From positions 1 through 61,058 of the forward strand of contig JAEEQE010000013.1 of assembly GCA_016285145.1 (NCBI GenBank): a stretch of 61,058 nucleotides of DNA. Direction: 5' to 3'. The notes under the pieces are model-generated. The model did no database searches and was not told where the DNA came from. It worked only from the letters and a program-made list of their open reading frames with translations. The DNA comes from Bacteroidales bacterium (GTDB taxonomy: Bacteria; Bacteroidota; Bacteroidia; Bacteroidales; WCHB1-69). The position numbers and the translations under genes are program-made. Shown in pieces: positions 1 through 7,441 of the stretch. Position 1 is the stretch's first letter; each line of letters starts with the position of its first letter.

Positions 1-158
1 AGATGAACAAGCTCGTGAACGAGCAGAACCGTATGGCCATCGAATTATACACCCCTTTTCATCGTGCCGTCGTTTCGCGGCGGCCCCTTCCCGTTCTCTG
101 TGGCACGCGCCTGCCGCGCCGCGATGATGTGTGTGCGCGCGTTTCTACAGATATGTAA
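1..158 (+). pseudogene. Phage tape-measure N-terminal remnant, left copy (partial at window edge)
   Basis: An open frame enters from the left edge and stops at 156-158. Its first residues (KMNKLVNEQNRM) match the second remnant at 48100-48228. They resemble the conserved start of Bacteroidetes phage tail tape-measure proteins, where a YINGK segment is followed by a coiled coil of the RAEMNKLVNEQ kind. The match ends near base 50. The frame then runs through the GC-rich dispersed repeat, so the last 35 or so residues are not tape-measure sequence. I read it as a truncated gene fused to a repeat. The family call is from memory of the motif and cannot be proved on so few residues. Confidence 0.5.
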
Positions 159-177
159 CGCCTATCGGCGTTTTGGG
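51..177 (+). repeat. Dispersed GC-rich intergenic repeat, copy A
   Basis: This begins with CCCCTTTTCATCGTGCCGTC, passes through a palindromic GCCTGCCGCGCCGC core, and ends with a conserved TTTCTACAGATATGTAACGCC segment followed by a short GGCGTT element. The same order of blocks recurs at 29225-29315 and 42797-43035 (both inverted), in part at 30090-30150, and at 48229-48360. Copies lie only between genes. I see no transposase or obvious terminal target duplication. Confidence 0.75.
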
Positions 178-180
178 GGA

Positions 181-1623
181 TTAGTTTAATGAATCCGTAA
201 TGGATGAATCTTCAATGTTGTAGATGTCAAGCAACTCGGCCACTTCGGGAATGTTGGCCATGTCCTCGTCAATCTCCAGGAAGTCCAGATGGAGCCGGCT
301 GGGATCGCATTGGAGAGCATATTCTAAATAGCGGCATCCTTCAGTGATCATGCCTTTTTTGACAAACAGGGCGGCCATGAAGTAGTGGACACTGGGGCGG
401 AAATCCGGATTGCCCAGATAATCGCTGCAGAGATCGATGATCGGATCGTACATGTTGTTCCGGATGGCGTAGTTGGAAAGGAAAAAGAGAATGTAGAGGA
501 TCGGGGGATCTTCGCGGTGGAGGGCCATGAAGCAGAGGTTGCGGATTTCCGTCTCGTTTTTCCCGGGGTCCAGCAGATCAATCAGGGAAAGGATAGACTC
601 GACATCGCCGGGGTTCCGCAGGATGTTGTTGCGAAGGTAATCGCGCGCCTTGTCGAACTCCCCCTGTGACGTGAATATGCTGACGATGTCGTGGAGTACA
701 AACGGGTAGGTGGGGTCGTCGGGGTCCGCTTTGGTGAGGTTTTTCAAGGCGTTGTCGTAGTCGTGGAGTTTGGCGTAGCAGCGCCCGATCTGAGCGTAGA
801 AATTGAAATGGTCGGTCAGTTTGTTGGCGGTCTGGAAATGGGAGATGGCCTCGCGGTATTTGCCGCCTGCGAACAGGGATTCGGCGAGGTTGACGTAGGC
901 GAAGGGGGCTTCCGGCTCAAGGGATGTCTGGAACTCGAAAGCCTCGGACGCGTTGTCAAACTGTTCGGCTCTCATGTATGCGATGCCCAGTCCGCACCAG
1001 AGCGACTCTTCCATCGGCAGTTCCTCCAGCAGAAGTCGATAGAAGGTGATCAGGTCTTCGTTTTTCGCAATATGATTGGGGAAAGGCTCCTCGTCGATAA
1101 GCGCTTGCAGCTCGAAGAAGATGGAGGGCTCCAGCTGGAATGCCCGGATGGCATGGGGCACGGCCTTGCGTGTTTCCTGCCGCACAATGTATTCGTAGGC
1201 CAGCAGCAAGCGCACTTCCGGCAGCACGTCGTCAATGGCGATGGCCTTTTCCAACAGGAGGATGACATCGACCTCCTTATCGTTTATCAAGGCGGTGATC
1301 GCTCGCTGGTAGTAGGTGTCCGGAATCGGCTCGAAATGGGATTCTATATAGTCCAGTTCCCGTTCCTCCGAGTCAAACTCTTGCTTGAGATGATAGTAAT
1401 GAGCCAAATAAATCCGGAAGTGGGGGTCGTTGGGATATTGGGAAACGGCTTGCCGGATGGCCTTTTGGGCGTAAGGGAGCTGCTCATAATTCAATAAGGA
1501 ACGGATGATGTCTTCCAAGTCATCCCCGTCCAGATAAATGGTCTGATTCTTGTCAACGGCAGAGATGAACCGTTTCACCAACTTCTCCAGATTATTCGCG
1601 TCCCTGTCGTTAAATTCTTCCAT
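181..1623 (-). CDS. Tetratricopeptide repeat protein
   Basis: A cytoplasmic-looking protein of 480 residues made of TPR-like helical pairs, with typical spacing such as GLGIAYMRAEQFDNASEAF and AYVNLAESLFAGGKYREAI. There is no signal peptide and no membrane segment. TPR arrays bind other proteins, but nothing here names the partner. I start it at ATG 1623. The longer TTG start at 1650 would overlap the -7 element of its own promoter (1646-1656). It is transcribed divergently from the hydrogenase-like cluster, and the two promoters lie within about 30 bases of each other. The 3' end stops just short of the dispersed repeat. Confidence 0.85.
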   Translation of the reverse strand: MEEFNDRDANNLEKLVKRFISAVDKNQTIYLDGDDLEDIIRSLLNYEQLPYAQKAIRQAVSQYPNDPHFRIYLAHYYHLKQEFDSEERELDYIESHFEPIPDTYYQRAITALINDKEVDVILLLEKAIAIDDVLPEVRLLLAYEYIVRQETRKAVPHAIRAFQLEPSIFFELQALIDEEPFPNHIAKNEDLITFYRLLLEELPMEESLWCGLGIAYMRAEQFDNASEAFEFQTSLEPEAPFAYVNLAESLFAGGKYREAISHFQTANKLTDHFNFYAQIGRCYAKLHDYDNALKNLTKADPDDPTYPFVLHDIVSIFTSQGEFDKARDYLRNNILRNPGDVESILSLIDLLDPGKNETEIRNLCFMALHREDPPILYILFFLSNYAIRNNMYDPIIDLCSDYLGNPDFRPSVHYFMAALFVKKGMITEGCRYLEYALQCDPSRLHLDFLEIDEDMANIPEVAELLDIYNIEDSSITDSLN

Positions 1624-1645
1624 ATTTTGTCTGTAATTTTTGGGC

Positions 1646-1656
1646 GGCAAAGATAC
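1646..1656 (-). promoter_or_regulatory. Bacteroidota-type promoter of the TPR gene
   Basis: On the minus strand this reads GTATCTTTGCC, matching the TAnnTTTG -7 element of the Bacteroidota primary sigma factor. It places the transcript start a few bases before ATG 1623 and so decides the start codon. Confidence 0.6.
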
Positions 1657-1667
1657 GATTTAATTTG

Positions 1668-1675
1668 TATATTTG
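1668..1675 (+). promoter_or_regulatory. Bacteroidota-type promoter of the DRTGG-hydrogenase operon
   Basis: TATATTTG followed by CC matches the TAnnTTTG -7 element, about 40 bases before ATG 1716. It faces away from the promoter at 1646-1656, forming a compact divergent control region. Confidence 0.6.
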
Positions 1676-1715
1676 CCGCTCAAATTGTTTAACCGTTTTT
1701 AATACAAAAAGCAAA

Positions 1716-2063
1716 ATGACTATCGAGGAAATTTCAACATTGGTACAGGGAGAGTTTGTATGCGGAGAAGCGTATAAAAACCGCGAGGTGGCCAAGGTGT
1801 TCGCCTCCGACCTGATGAGTGACGTACTCACCATCAAGGACACCGAGGGCCTGCTGCTGCTCACCGGATTGTGCAACCTCCAGTCGATACGCACGTGCGA
1901 GATGTCGGACATCCAGTTGATGCTGGTGGTCCGCGGCAAGGTGGTGACCGACGAGATGATCGAGTTGGCGGAGGACAATGACATGGTCATTGTCCGGACC
2001 GCATTCTCCCTGTACAAAACCGCCGGCATACTCTATGGGGCCGGAATACCAGCAATTTATTAA
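1716..2063 (+). CDS. DRTGG domain protein
   Basis: A small protein of 115 residues starting MTIEEISTLVQGEF. It has the layout of stand-alone DRTGG domains: a short helix, a repeated beta-alpha unit with DLMSDVL, then a ligand-type ending LYKTAGILYGAG. DRTGG domains sit beside CBS domains and in phosphotransacetylases, and their ligand is not well defined. Small DRTGG proteins commonly occur next to a HATPase and an iron-only hydrogenase-like protein, as here. ATG 1716 is preferred over an upstream start at 1665 because the promoter overlaps that longer reading. It leads a four-gene run with gaps of 12-33 bases. Confidence 0.75.
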   Translation: MTIEEISTLVQGEFVCGEAYKNREVAKVFASDLMSDVLTIKDTEGLLLLTGLCNLQSIRTCEMSDIQLMLVVRGKVVTDEMIELAEDNDMVIVRTAFSLYKTAGILYGAGIPAIY

Positions 2064-2079
2064 CCAAACCATTGTCAAT

Positions 2080-2496
2080 ATGGATTTTACCTACCATGTA
2101 GAAGGAGGTGACTTCACCAATGCCGGCTCCACCTCCAGCGAAGTCAAGCGAATGCTCAAGAAACTCGGCGTAAGTCCTGATATCGTGAAAAAGACGGTAG
2201 TGGCCTTGTACGAGGCGGAGGTGAACATCGTGGCCCACGCCTACCGGGGCGACATCAACGTTGACCTGGAGGAGGACAAGGTGCGCATCGTGCTCGCCGA
2301 CGAAGGTCCCGGCATCCCCAATATCGAATGGGCCATGCAGAAGGGCAACTCCACCGCTTCCCAGAAGGTGCGCGAGATGGGGTTCGGCGCCGGCATGGGC
2401 CTCCCTAACATCCAGAACAACTCCGACGAGCTGAAAATCAATTCCGTGGTGGGGAAAGGAACCACCATAGAATTCGTCAACTATTTTAATAAATAA
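2080..2496 (+). CDS. Anti-sigma-factor-like HATPase (RsbW family fold)
   Basis: A GHKL-type ATP-binding domain of 138 residues. The N box is in EAEVNIVAHAY, the G1 box is DEGPGIPN, and the G2 region is GFGAGMGLPNI, followed by the conserved GKGTTIEF end. There is no dimerisation or sensor domain, so it resembles single-domain anti-sigma kinases of the RsbW/SpoIIAB type more than a full sensor kinase. In other anaerobes such proteins sit beside DRTGG and hydrogenase-like Fe-S proteins, suggesting a redox signalling module. That role is inferred. I start at ATG 2080; an in-frame ATG at 2035 would overlap the DRTGG gene by 29 bases. Confidence 0.8.
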   Translation: MDFTYHVEGGDFTNAGSTSSEVKRMLKKLGVSPDIVKKTVVALYEAEVNIVAHAYRGDINVDLEEDKVRIVLADEGPGIPNIEWAMQKGNSTASQKVREMGFGAGMGLPNIQNNSDELKINSVVGKGTTIEFVNYFNK

Positions 2497-2508
2497 TATT
2501 GTATCATT

Positions 2509-3891
2509 ATGGCAGTAGCAGATTTCCACCATGCCCTTAAATTCAAGTCCGATCTGTGCATCGGATGCGCACACTGTACCGGCATCTGCCCCACGGGCGC
2601 CATCCACATCGAGGACGGTCACCCGCAGCTGGATCCTAACCGGTGCGTGGACTGCGGCAGATGCTACCAGCATTGCCCCGTCAATGCCATCTACATCGAA
2701 CAAGATGATTTCCAGACGGTTTACAATTGCAAGTACCCCGTACTGCTGCTCCCGTCCATCTTCATTGCCCAGTTCGAGGAGAAGATCAAGGAGAAGACCA
2801 TCCTGTCGGCATTGTACCACATCGGATTCAAACATGTGTTTGAGGTGGAGAAGAGCGTGGATTTCATCAAGGAGGAGATGCAACGTACGGTTGCCGCGAA
2901 CAACGGCTACAAACCGATTATCTCCACCTTCTGTCCGGCCATCGTGCGCCTCATTCAGGTGAAATTCCCCGTCTTGGTGCCCAATCTCTATCTGCTGAAA
3001 CCCCCATTGGACCTTACCGCCCTCTATATCAAGAAACTGCTTACGGAAGAGGACCATATTCCTGCGGAGGACATCGGCATCTTCTATGTGACGCCTTGCG
3101 CCGCCAAGATCGCCGCTATCAAGAGTCCGGCTACGGAAGAGGAATCGTCCGTCAGTCAGGTGATCAATATGAACTTCCTGTACAGCAAGGTGATGCGTGT
3201 CATCAAGCAGGGCGAGTACAAACTGTGCGAGGATTCGCGCACACGCTATCACCGCCTCTCGAAGTCCAGCGTCAACTTCACACTGACCGGCGGGGAGGTG
3301 GGGCTGCTCTCTACCGGCCGCAACTTGGCCATCGACGGCATCCACAATGTGCTGGATTTCTTAGAAAAACTGGAAGATGAAGATATTCAGGATATTGACT
3401 TCCTGGAGCTGCGCGCCTGCGACCAAAGTTGCGCCGGCGGCATCCTTTGCGCCAACAACCGCTTCCTCATGGCTGAACGCCAGCACAAACGGATGCAGAA
3501 GTCGCCGGACGAGGTGGACTCGGAAGACAACGACCTGTTGAACTACGTGGATTACCTCAACGAGCATAAGCGTGTGTTGGGTACGGTGGAGCCTCGGTCG
3601 ATGGACAAGATGGACGACAATATGGCCGTGGCCATGCAGAAGATGCGTCGCGCCTTCGAGATAAACCAGAACTTGCCGCAGGTGGATTGCCGTATCTGTG
3701 GCTACCAGTCGTGCAAGGCCCTGTCGGAGGCTGTCGTCAACGAGAAGGCTTCCGTGGAGCAGTGCATCTTCGTGCAGCGCGCCCTCGAGCATTCCGAAAA
3801 GCTGACCATCCTGGACACGTTGCATATCAACACGAAGATCTGGGGCACGAAAAAGAATGACCCCGCCATTGCCAAGAATCTGAATTTGTAA
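2509..3891 (+). CDS. [Fe] hydrogenase-like Fe-S protein with N-terminal 2x[4Fe-4S] and C-terminal FeS domain
   Basis: A protein of 460 residues in three parts. Residues 12-65 hold two ferredoxin clusters (CIGCAHCTGICP and CVDCGRCYQHCP). The middle is an H-cluster-like domain with single cysteines in STFCPAI (about 143), TPCAAK (about 195) and ACDQSC (about 303-308), which can supply the four [4Fe-4S] ligands. Near residue 394 the CRICGYQSC motif plus a later Cys forms a PF04060-type FeS domain. Catalytic [FeFe] hydrogenases have TSCCP in the first loop; here the proton-shuttle cysteine is replaced (TFCP). That favours a sensory or electron-transfer role over H2 turnover. The HATPase and DRTGG neighbours support this. 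Confidence 0.85.
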   Translation: MAVADFHHALKFKSDLCIGCAHCTGICPTGAIHIEDGHPQLDPNRCVDCGRCYQHCPVNAIYIEQDDFQTVYNCKYPVLLLPSIFIAQFEEKIKEKTILSALYHIGFKHVFEVEKSVDFIKEEMQRTVAANNGYKPIISTFCPAIVRLIQVKFPVLVPNLYLLKPPLDLTALYIKKLLTEEDHIPAEDIGIFYVTPCAAKIAAIKSPATEEESSVSQVINMNFLYSKVMRVIKQGEYKLCEDSRTRYHRLSKSSVNFTLTGGEVGLLSTGRNLAIDGIHNVLDFLEKLEDEDIQDIDFLELRACDQSCAGGILCANNRFLMAERQHKRMQKSPDEVDSEDNDLLNYVDYLNEHKRVLGTVEPRSMDKMDDNMAVAMQKMRRAFEINQNLPQVDCRICGYQSCKALSEAVVNEKASVEQCIFVQRALEHSEKLTILDTLHINTKIWGTKKNDPAIAKNLNL

Positions 3892-3924
3892 CCAATATCC
3901 TCATCCGTGCTGCCGTCATTGACT

Positions 3925-4866
3925 ATGATTCCGGTATTAACCCTTGCCGTTGGCGGGTTGTGGTCTGTGGTGTGGCATGCGCTCACCGCCTCGTTGGAGA
4001 TTACCGGCTGGGTCATCCTGATGATGACACTGATAGAGCTGGTCAACGTCTCCTCCTCGGGGCGACTGATGGAGAAGTTCCGTCATCGGCCTGTCATTCA
4101 GGTGTTCATTGCCGCCCTGCTCGGTGCCATCCCGGGATGTGCCGGAGGCTTCGCCGTGGTGTCGATGTTCACCCACCGCATGGTGACGTTCGGGGCCCTG
4201 ATAGCGGGCATGATCGCCACCTTCGGCGATGAGGCTTTTTACATTTTTGCAACGAGTCCGAAATGGGGACTGATACTCATGTCCATCTTGTTTGTCCTTG
4301 CCGTACTGGTGGGCCTTATGCTTGCTTTTTTGGGTGAAAAATGGGATTTTACGCTGGAACCGCATGAGTTTGAGATACATCAGGATGTGGACGAACATGC
4401 GCACGCGCACGAGCATACGCACGATGAGGAACCACACGCCCAGGCAGAGCCCGAACAAAAAGTGAGGGTGCTCCATTTCTTGAAAGAACACATCTGGAAC
4501 CATGTCATCCGACAGCATCTGCTGAAGGTGTTTCTATGGTCGTTCGGGGTGCTGCTCGTGCTGCAGGGTCTGGAACATTGGTTGGATTTGAATGCCTTGT
4601 TGCAACAGAACCAGTGGGCCCTGTTCGTGCTTCTGTTAGTGGCCGTGGGAGTGGGCTTCATTCCACAGTCCGGCCCGAACCTTGTGTTCATCATCATGTT
4701 CCTGAACGGGAACATACCCTTTGCCATCCTGCTGGCCAACTCTATTGCGCAGAACGGACACGCCGGCCTGCCGCTGTTGGCGCAGTCGCGCAAGAATTTT
4801 TTTATCATGAAGGGTATCACTATGGGGTTGGGATTGCTTTGCGGAGTGCTGTTGTTGGGACTGTGA
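3925..4866 (+). CDS. Putative manganese/heavy-metal transporter (ArsP_2-like membrane protein)
   Basis: An integral membrane protein of 313 residues with about eight to ten hydrophobic segments split by a histidine-rich loop (HAHAHEHTHDEE, about residues 155-175). The two halves each contain a pattern of the kind IPGCAGGF / IPQSGPNL, as in the PF11449 family annotated as putative manganese transporters. The His/Asp loop suggests divalent metal binding; the ion is inferred. I start at ATG 3925; GTG 3907 and TTG 3919 are in-frame alternatives. It follows the hydrogenase-like gene by 33 bases on the same strand and may share its transcript, which could tie metal efflux to redox state. Confidence 0.7.
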   Translation: MIPVLTLAVGGLWSVVWHALTASLEITGWVILMMTLIELVNVSSSGRLMEKFRHRPVIQVFIAALLGAIPGCAGGFAVVSMFTHRMVTFGALIAGMIATFGDEAFYIFATSPKWGLILMSILFVLAVLVGLMLAFLGEKWDFTLEPHEFEIHQDVDEHAHAHEHTHDEEPHAQAEPEQKVRVLHFLKEHIWNHVIRQHLLKVFLWSFGVLLVLQGLEHWLDLNALLQQNQWALFVLLLVAVGVGFIPQSGPNLVFIIMFLNGNIPFAILLANSIAQNGHAGLPLLAQSRKNFFIMKGITMGLGLLCGVLLLGL

Positions 4867-4938
4867 ACAATGACGCGGAACTATGAATTTTGTTGATAAT
4901 ATGGATGTTGACCTATGAGGTCGAATTTCAGTACACCC

Positions 4939-5028
4939 TTACTTCTTCACAAACTTCACAATTTTACTAGTTCCGTCCCAAGATACTAGACGAAGCATAT
5001 ATACTTTTAAGATTATGAAAACCTCGAA
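4939..5028 (-). pseudogene. Orphan T9SS C-terminal sorting tail (remnant 1)
   Basis: The minus strand encodes about 29 residues ending VYMLRLVSWDG...KFVKK and a stop at 4939-4941. This is the usual last strand and basic end of a Bacteroidota type A sorting domain (GVY-hydrophobic-G-KFVK). No open frame extends upstream to a passenger protein. The rest of the 290-base gap (4867-5156) holds only the rpsT promoter. It looks like the tail of a lost exported protein. Confidence 0.6.
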
Positions 5029-5102
5029 AACAGAGCTTCACCGTTTTTGTAGCCTGTTAAATTATTTTTTTCTGCGCCTCTTGAACTTTAATAAAAAAAG
5101 TG

Positions 5103-5110
5103 TACTTTTG
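5103..5110 (+). promoter_or_regulatory. Promoter of rpsT
   Basis: TACTTTTG followed by CAG matches the Bacteroidota -7 element, 46 bases before the rpsT start. Confidence 0.6.
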
Positions 5111-5156
5111 CAGCCCGAAAATTTAAAACGTAAAATATTATAAATCAAAGTTAGAA

Positions 5157-5408
5157 ATGGCAAATCATAAGTCATCCATTAAGAGAATTAGAGCAAACGA
5201 GAGTAAGAGATTGGCTAACCGCTACTATTCCAAAACCATGCGCAACGCCTTGCGCGACATCCGTGCCATCGAGGATAAGAACGAGGCTTCCCAAAAGCTG
5301 TCCGCTATGACCTCCATGATCGACAGACTCGCCAAGAGAGGCATGATCCACAAGAACAAAGCCGCCAACCTCAAGTCTGGCTTGATGAAGAAAATCAACG
5401 CCATGTAA
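5157..5408 (+). CDS. rpsT: 30S ribosomal protein S20
   Basis: A basic protein of 83 residues starting MANHKSSIKRIRANE, the standard S20 opening. The conserved AKRGMIHKNKAANLKSGL helix lies near the end. S20 binds 16S rRNA early in small-subunit assembly. It is monocistronic here: its own promoter lies at 5103-5110 and a terminator-like hairpin at 5511-5534. The roughly 75 bases after its stop are filler of repeated near-identical words (GGGATTTGG, GGAATTGGGAG). Confidence 0.97.
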   Translation: MANHKSSIKRIRANESKRLANRYYSKTMRNALRDIRAIEDKNEASQKLSAMTSMIDRLAKRGMIHKNKAANLKSGLMKKINAM

Positions 5409-5490
5409 TTTGGGATTTGGTGATTAGGAATTGGGAGTTGGTGGTGGATTGAATGCCAAATGCCAATAACCAAAGACCAACAACCAAACA
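5409..5490. repeat. Short-word degenerate filler
   Basis: This runs through loosely repeated 7-9 base words of the GGGATTTGG / GGAATTGGG and CCAATAACC / CCAAAGACC kind. The same style recurs at 29133-29215, 30170-30285, 42660-42796, 44700-44790 and 48361-48428. It is not a perfect tandem repeat and has no coding signal. Confidence 0.55.
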
Positions 5491-5510
5491 TTATAAACAT
5501 AAAAAATAAC

Positions 5511-5534
5511 GGGGAAGCAACATTCCCCTTTTTT
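5511..5534 (+). terminator. Intrinsic-terminator-like hairpin between rpsT and the thioesterase
   Basis: GGGGAA, a six-base loop and TTCCCC, then TTTTTT. It ends three bases before the thioesterase ATG at 5538, so it could terminate rpsT transcripts or act as an attenuator that hides the start codon. Confidence 0.65.
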
Positions 5535-5537
5535 AAT

Positions 5538-5975
5538 ATGCAGACAGACGATTACAAGTTTTCAACTCCTATCCAAGTGAGAATGAGCGATTTGGATCCG
5601 TTTGTACATGTGAACAACGGAGCCCAGTGCAACTATTTCGACTTCGGACGGAGCGCCTATTTCGAGTATGTGTTCCAAAGGCCGATTGATTGGCGCGACA
5701 TGGACATGGTGCTCGTGCATGTGGAGATGGATTTCCGTGAGGGTATCGAATTCCACAACCAGATCGTCTGCGAAACCCGCGTGCTTTCCATCGGAAACAA
5801 AAGCGTCAAGATGATGCAGCAGTTGCGCGACACACGCACCAATGTTGTGAAAACTACATGCTACAGCGTTCTCGCGGGCTTTGACCGTGTCACCCACCAG
5901 TCGATTCCTATCCGGGAAGAGTACAAGAAACTGTTTGGCCAATTCGAACATCTTCCCGATGATCAGCAAGCATAA
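5538..5975 (+). CDS. Acyl-CoA thioesterase, hotdog fold (YbgC/FadM type)
   Basis: A protein of 145 residues with the 4-hydroxybenzoyl-CoA thioesterase signature: IQVRMSDLDPFVHVNN near the N terminus, where the aspartate after SDL is the usual catalytic acid, then YFDFGRSAYFEYV. The family hydrolyses acyl-CoA thioesters in the cytoplasm. The substrate cannot be told from sequence, and a role in lipid or phenylacetyl-CoA turnover is only a family expectation. ATG 5538 gives the normal N-terminal length. It lies directly behind the hairpin at 5511-5534. Its 3' end overlaps the methyltransferase start by 17 bases, suggesting translational coupling. Confidence 0.82.
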   Translation: MQTDDYKFSTPIQVRMSDLDPFVHVNNGAQCNYFDFGRSAYFEYVFQRPIDWRDMDMVLVHVEMDFREGIEFHNQIVCETRVLSIGNKSVKMMQQLRDTRTNVVKTTCYSVLAGFDRVTHQSIPIREEYKKLFGQFEHLPDDQQA

Positions 5976-6705
5976 GATTTCCGATATCCGCAAGTTGCAC
6001 CAGAAGAAATTCCGGGATGCGGAACGCCTTTTCTTAGTGGAGGGCCGGAAGAGTGTGGATATGCTTCTGCAATCCGGTTTTGAGGTGCAGGACATCTTCG
6101 CTACGGAATCTGCCGCGGAAGAGAATCAACAACTGTTGCACAATCGGTCTGTTACAATGGTTTCTTCGGCGGAAATGGAACGTATCAGCACGCTGGCCAC
6201 GCCGCCGGACCTGATGGCCGTGGCCCGTCAGGCATCCCAACCGCAGCCGATTCCCGACAACGAGCCGGTGCTGGTCCTTGACCGTATCGCCGACCCGGGC
6301 AATATGGGCACCATCATCCGCACCGCCGACTGGTTCGATTTCCGGCATGTCGTCTGCTCCTCGGATTGCGTGGAGTTCTACAACCCCAAGACCATCCAGG
6401 CCACAATGGGCTCATTTGCACATCTGGTCCCACATTATACCGATTTGATGCCTTTCCTGCATCGGCAATCCTCCCAACGGCGTATTTTGGGTGCGTTTCT
6501 TGAGGGGGATTCCATCAACACGTTCGCGTTCCAGTCCTCAGACATCATTGTCATCGGCAGCGAATCGAACGGCATCTCGCCGGAAGTGGAAGCAGTAGTC
6601 AGCCATCGGATCACAATCCCATCGCCGGCGCACGGGCGAGCCACCGCCGAGTCGCTGAACGCCGCCATTGCCACGGCCATCATATTGCACCAGTTTGCAC
6701 AGTGA
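5959..6705 (+). CDS. TrmH/SpoU family RNA 2'-O-methyltransferase
   Basis: A protein of 248 residues. The N terminus (MISKHKISDIRKLHQKKFR, then FLVEGRKSV) is the L30-like substrate-binding part. The C-terminal SPOUT knot has LDRIADPGNMGTIIRTADWF, the middle IVIGSESNGIS motif, and the last IPSPAHGRATAESLNAAIA, where the SLN motif contributes to S-adenosylmethionine binding. It transfers a methyl group to a ribose 2'-OH in rRNA or tRNA; the exact nucleotide is not predictable. The start overlaps the thioesterase end by 17 bases. Confidence 0.88.
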   Translation: MISKHKISDIRKLHQKKFRDAERLFLVEGRKSVDMLLQSGFEVQDIFATESAAEENQQLLHNRSVTMVSSAEMERISTLATPPDLMAVARQASQPQPIPDNEPVLVLDRIADPGNMGTIIRTADWFDFRHVVCSSDCVEFYNPKTIQATMGSFAHLVPHYTDLMPFLHRQSSQRRILGAFLEGDSINTFAFQSSDIIVIGSESNGISPEVEAVVSHRITIPSPAHGRATAESLNAAIATAIILHQFAQ

Positions 6706-6718
6706 CGTTTTTGGGGAA

Positions 6719-6865
6719 CTATCTCACCACCTTGCGCGTAACGGGTCCGTTGGACGTATTAGCGTGCACCACATATATGCCGGAGGCGAAATGGGTGATG
6801 CCAATAACGGCGCTGTTTCCCTCAATCCTAACGGTTTTCAGTAATATTTGGAAATGCACAAAATC
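6719..6865 (-). pseudogene. Orphan T9SS C-terminal sorting tail (remnant 2)
   Basis: The minus strand reads 48 codons ending ITHFASGIYVVHANT...VTRKVVR and a stop at 6719-6721. The ASGIYVV strand and final basic KVVR are diagnostic of type A T9SS sorting domains. Upstream, the reading dissolves into AT-rich sequence without a passenger domain. This is the 3' tail of a gene whose body has been lost. It lies only 13 bases beyond the end of the methyltransferase gene on the opposite strand. Confidence 0.7.
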
Positions 6866-6954
6866 TGTTAGTGCTTTTGTGTAGATTGTAAAGTGTCGCG
6901 CTTTATAACACCAAATGTCGCATTTCCTTTGACGGGAATCGGTTTTTCTTGTTG

Positions 6955-6962
6955 TATTTTTG
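6955..6962 (+). promoter_or_regulatory. Promoter of the 7-kb AT-rich islet
   Basis: TATTTTTG followed by CAG matches the -7 element. It drives the short frames at 6987-7133 and 7142-7441. Confidence 0.5.
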
Positions 6963-6986
6963 CAGCAAAAAAAAACGGACTGAAAT

Positions 6987-7133
6987 TTGTTTGGAGATAC
7001 TATTAGAAAAGGAGATACATTGTTGAATTATAGTGATGGGCGTGCTGGGAATGGAGATTTCAGACAAAGGCCAAAATCCGTACTGAATAATAATAACGGA
7101 ATGACTAAATTTAGATATTATGTGCCAAAATAA
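6987..7133 (+). other. Short reading frame of unknown origin (49 codons)
   Basis: A frame opening at TTG 6987, just after the promoter, encodes a polar peptide (FGDTIRKGDTLLNYSDGRAG, ending KFRYYVPK) and stops at 7131-7133. It lies 8 bases before the next start codon. It has no ATG. It could be the tail of a degraded exported protein or toxin, or a leader peptide. I do not recognise a family. Confidence 0.3.
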
Positions 7134-7141
7134 AAGCAATT

Positions 7142-7441
7142 ATGTATTGGGAGTACTATTGGATGTATAGTTGGGAGCAAGATTTGTTTGAAACGATGAC
7201 GCTTCTTCTTTTTCCTGTTCTGATTATCTTAGCGCTTGTTTATCTGTTGTCAAAAAAGAAATTCACTTTAAAAACGCAGAGAGTTGTCAAGAGTGTTTGG
7301 CTGACATTACTTGTGTTGTGGGTTATAAACACAACATTCTCCGTTGCGCCTTACCTTTTGGGCTTCTATGTTGATATAACAGGCTTTCATCGTATTGAAT
7401 TAAGCTATCCAGACAATGACCCGAATGCTGTTGACTATTAA
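7142..7441 (+). CDS. Small hypothetical membrane protein
   Basis: A protein of 99 residues with an aromatic N terminus (MYWEYYWMYSWEQD) and two hydrophobic segments at about residues 18-36 and 50-72, separated by a basic loop (SKKKFTLKTQR). The acidic tail IELSYPDNDPNAVDY would lie outside the second segment. It is markedly AT-rich against its neighbours and has no family I recognise. It sits in a decayed stretch between a T9SS tail remnant and a strong hairpin, so it may be a recent arrival. Coding status is supported only by the open frame and upstream promoter. Confidence 0.45.
   Translation: MYWEYYWMYSWEQDLFETMTLLLFPVLIILALVYLLSKKKFTLKTQRVVKSVWLTLLVLWVINTTFSVAPYLLGFYVDITGFHRIELSYPDNDPNAVDY

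Noticed and set aside
1987-3345. Long minus-strand frame of 452 codons across the HATPase and hydrogenase-like genes
   Set aside because: It is the antisense shadow of genes with clear Fe-S and GHKL motifs; its product has no recognisable domain.
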